DNA from: Desulfovibrio sp. UBA6121
GTDB lineage: Bacteria > Desulfobacterota > Desulfovibrionia > Desulfovibrionales > Desulfovibrionaceae
Assembly: GCA_002422505.1 (NCBI GenBank)
Contig: DIVX01000151.1
Span: forward strand, 1 to 39,849
Reading direction: 5' to 3'
Length of the DNA: 39,849 bases
Positions 37,654-39,849 of the stretch are shown in pieces. The first letter of the stretch is position 1. Each line of letters starts with the position of its first letter. Below the pieces are notes generated by a model, which did not search any database, was not told where the DNA came from, and saw only the letters and a list, made by a program, of their open reading frames with translations. A program made the translations under genes and the position numbers.

Positions 37654-39258
37654 TTACGCCTTGCGCATCATCCACCACTGCTGGGCGATGGAGAGGACGT
37701 TGTTCACCAGCCAGTAGACCACGAGACCGGACGGGAATTGCAGGAAAAGGGCGGTGAAGACCACGGGCATGAGCAGCATGATCTTTGCCTGCAAGGGGTC
37801 CCCTCCGGTGGGGGTCATTTTCTGCTGAATGAACATGGTGGCCCCCATGATGACGGGGGTGATATAGTACGGGTCCATGGCCGATAGGTCGGCAAGCCAC
37901 ACCAGGTCCGTGAAGGGCAGATGCGTAATGAACGGCGCGTGCCGAAGCTCGATGCTGCCGAGCAGGGCCTTGTACAGGCCGAAGAAGACGGGAATCTGCA
38001 CGATCATCGGCAGGCAGCCGCCAGCCGGGTTCACCTTGTAGGTCTTGTAGAGCGACATGATCTCCTGGTTCAGGCGCTCCTTGTCGTCGGCATGCTTCTC
38101 GCGGAGCTTCTGGATCATGGGCTGGATTTTCTTCATCTGCTCCATGCTCTTGTAGCTCTTGTGGGAAAGCGGCCAGAAGATGAGCTTGATGAGCACCGTG
38201 AGCAGGATGATGGCCACGCCATAGTTGTGCACGTACTGGTAGAACCAGTTCAGCAGCTTCAAAAGCGGCACGGCGATGAGGTGGAACCAGCCGAAGTCCA
38301 CGGCCTGCTCCAGCTTGTTCGGCATTGCGGCCAAAATGGCGCGGTCGGCCGGGCCCATGTAGTACGAGCAGGACACGGTCTTGGCCTGGCCCGGCTCGAA
38401 GGTGACGGCGCTGCTGACGGCCAGGTTGAACACGTCGCCCTTGAGCTTGCCGTTGGTCAGCGAGCCCTCGGCCTTGGGCATGGCGGCGAAGAGGAAGTAG
38501 TTGCTCTCAACTGCGGCCCAGTCGATGGCCTCCGCCGGGGCCACGCCCTTTTCGCGCAGGTCGTCGTGGTCGGTCACTTCGTTGAAGCCGCCCTTGACCT
38601 TGCCGTAGGCGATGCGGGTGGGGTTGTACTTGTCCTCGCCCTTGGGGGAAAGCCCGGCGGTGGCGATGGTGAAGGCCACGCGGCCGGTCACCGGGGCGCT
38701 GCCGGGATTGGTCACGGTGGTGTCCTCGGTGACGAGGTAGGAATCGGCGCTCACGGTGAGGCGGCGCTCGATCTTGAGGCCGGCGGCCTCGCCCACGAAG
38801 ACCAGGGTCTTCTTCTCGGCGCCGGCAAGCTCTACGTCGCCGCCCTCAAAGCTCCAGCCGGGGGCGTTCCAGGTGTGCACCTCGCCGCCCTCGGGCAGAA
38901 TCATCAAACCAAGCGCGGCCTTGTCGCGGGCGTCTTTGCCCACGATGTCGATATGCGCGGACTTCTGGTCTACCGCCTCGCGGAAATTCTGCAGCACGAA
39001 GCTTTCCAGCACGCCGCCCTGGGTGTTGAAGCGGGCGGTGTACAGCGGGGTCTTGACCTGCACCGGGCGGCCCTGAGCCAGGACGGCGGCGCTTGCGGTC
39101 TCCGCCGGGGTTGCGGCGGGCTTGGCGTTTTCAAGCTTGGCTTCGGGCTGGGCGGCCACGGGCGGGGTTTTGGGTTCCTCGGGCGGGAAGAGGTAGCTCC
39201 AACCGAAAAGGACGACGAGGGAGAGGGCCAGGGCCGCAATGAGGCGTTTGGTATCCAT
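37654..39258 (-). CDS. yidC: Membrane protein insertase YidC
   Basis: A 534-residue insertase of the Gram-negative type. A first membrane helix (LIAALALSLVVLFGWSYLFPP) is followed by a periplasmic beta domain of about 300 residues, with a Pro/Ala linker at 28-60. The conserved C-terminal core starts near YQYVHNYGVAIILLTVLIKLIFWPLSHKSYKSM and includes NPAGGCLPMIVQIPVFFGLYKALLGSIELRHAPF, the DLSAMDPYYITPVIMGATMFIQQKM stretch and a basic end. It inserts membrane proteins with or without SecYEG. It starts 3 bases after the yidD stop. Confidence 0.97.
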   Translation of the reverse strand: MDTKRLIAALALSLVVLFGWSYLFPPEEPKTPPVAAQPEAKLENAKPAATPAETASAAVLAQGRPVQVKTPLYTARFNTQGGVLESFVLQNFREAVDQKSAHIDIVGKDARDKAALGLMILPEGGEVHTWNAPGWSFEGGDVELAGAEKKTLVFVGEAAGLKIERRLTVSADSYLVTEDTTVTNPGSAPVTGRVAFTIATAGLSPKGEDKYNPTRIAYGKVKGGFNEVTDHDDLREKGVAPAEAIDWAAVESNYFLFAAMPKAEGSLTNGKLKGDVFNLAVSSAVTFEPGQAKTVSCSYYMGPADRAILAAMPNKLEQAVDFGWFHLIAVPLLKLLNWFYQYVHNYGVAIILLTVLIKLIFWPLSHKSYKSMEQMKKIQPMIQKLREKHADDKERLNQEIMSLYKTYKVNPAGGCLPMIVQIPVFFGLYKALLGSIELRHAPFITHLPFTDLVWLADLSAMDPYYITPVIMGATMFIQQKMTPTGGDPLQAKIMLLMPVVFTALFLQFPSGLVVYWLVNNVLSIAQQWWMMRKA

Positions 39259-39261
39259 GTG

Positions 39262-39546
39262 TCAGCTCGCGTGAGTGTCTGGGATGTTGGGGGAAAAACT
39301 GACGGGCACGGGGTCGTACCCGCCCCGGCACAGGGGCTGGCAGCGCAAAAGGCGCCAGAGCGTCAGCAGGCTGCCCAGAACCGCGCCGTGCATGATGACG
39401 GCCTGCCGGGCGTACTGCGAACAGGAGGGCTCAAAGCGGCAGGAGCCCGCGAAGAGGGGGGACAAAAATCTCTGGTAGAGCCAGATGAGCGCCAGCAGAA
39501 CGGATTGTGCGCCAGAGCGCTCCGCCCCGCGCGTGACTCTCAGCAT
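39262..39546 (-). CDS. yidD: Membrane protein insertion efficiency factor YidD
   Basis: A 94-residue YidD. The core is LALIWLYQRFLSPLFAGSCRFEPSCSQYARQAVIMHGAVLGSLLTLWRLLRCQPLCRGGYDPVP, containing the family's three conserved cysteine pairs and GGYDPVP. ATG at 39546 overlaps the rnpA end by 7 bases. The longer frame upstream is a shadow of rnpA. It lies between rnpA and yidC as in most bacteria. Confidence 0.95.
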   Translation of the reverse strand: MLRVTRGAERSGAQSVLLALIWLYQRFLSPLFAGSCRFEPSCSQYARQAVIMHGAVLGSLLTLWRLLRCQPLCRGGYDPVPVSFSPNIPDTHAS

Positions 39547-39849
39547 GGAGACCTCGCGTCGGTCATCCCGCCCCCGGCCTCCCGGTTCAACCGGTCTAGG
39601 GCGGGGAGGAACTCCTGTTCCACCAGGGCCATGTCGATGCGCTTCGGGTCCAGGTTCCGCTTGGGAACAACGACAATATCGAGGGGCTTTTCGATCATGG
39701 CCTGGTGCAGCCTGAAAAATTCGCGCAAAACGCGTCGCACGCGGTTGCGCCATACCGCCCGCCCGACCTTTCGGCTTACTGTAAGGCCGAGCCGCAAGCC
39801 CCCATCCGCATCCTCGCGCTGCAGAAAAAACAGCACAAAGTGGCGGGTG
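39540..39849 (-). CDS. rnpA: Ribonuclease P protein component (5' end outside window)
   Basis: The 3' part of rnpA, open to the right edge; the frame continues upstream of the GTG at 39836 with TRHFV, which fits RnpA, so the true start is outside. The RNR motif is in LGLTVSRKVGRAVWRNRVRRVLREFFRLHQ, followed by DIVVVPKRN. It is the protein subunit of RNase P, which trims tRNA 5' ends. With yidD, yidC, jag and mnmE it forms the conserved rpmH-rnpA cluster. Confidence 0.95.
   Translation of the reverse strand, partial: TRHFVLFFLQREDADGGLRLGLTVSRKVGRAVWRNRVRRVLREFFRLHQAMIEKPLDIVVVPKRNLDPKRIDMALVEQEFLPALDRLNREAGGGMTDARSPC

Overview
This 39.8 kb window is high-GC, gene-dense chromosomal DNA. It most resembles a sulfate-reducing deltaproteobacterium of the Desulfovibrionaceae. 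The grounds are gene content: a periplasmic-type cobaltochelatase CbiK behind a cobalamin riboswitch, an AhbB-type siroheme decarboxylase beside hemL (the siroheme route to heme), a TupABC tungstate transporter, a DUF134 regulator with a NifX/NifB-like small protein, and an incomplete mannose-type PTS. This is inference from families, not from a database match. No rRNA, tRNA, CRISPR array, transposase or integrase was seen.

Layout. Positions 1-10371 are almost all minus strand: DUF3108 protein and an RlmD-type rRNA methyltransferase, a terminator, then a tight series of HD-domain protein, rsmI, bioB, PTS EIID, ptsH, ptsI, smpB and a GlcD-type oxidase cut by the left edge. A plus-strand CBS-domain gene follows. 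Next come tupABC (minus) with an inverted-repeat operator candidate, a D-2-hydroxyacid dehydrogenase (minus), and one or two tiny membrane-protein genes (plus). A TrmH-type methyltransferase (minus) faces away from a three-gene signalling operon (plus) made of a CheY-like receiver, an Hpt-STAS fusion and a CheA-like kinase that lacks its own phospho-accepting histidine.

Positions 18593-23679 hold a minisatellite, a cobalamin riboswitch with an intrinsic terminator, and the operon cbiK, permease, ATPase, binding protein, cbiL, all overlapping or closely spaced. A glycerate 2-kinase gene (minus) follows; its 3' end is repeated in a 196-bp tandem duplication. Opposite it is an iron-type alcohol dehydrogenase. 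A DUF134 regulator and a NifX-like protein come next, behind a promoter whose spacer is a perfect 16-bp palindrome. Then come a CI-like repressor, a PAS sensor without an output domain, hemL and ahbB (minus), gpsA (plus) and a secreted YXWGXW-type protein (plus).

The right end (34563-39849, minus) is the conserved rnpA-yidD-yidC-jag-mnmE cluster, often found near the chromosome origin. Its mnmE carries a large low-complexity insertion with three exact 10-residue repeats inside the GTPase domain.

The best candidates for something new are the split-kinase signalling operon (15833-18592), the coupling of a secreted cobaltochelatase to a BtuCDF-like transporter under B12 control, and the expanded MnmE G domain.
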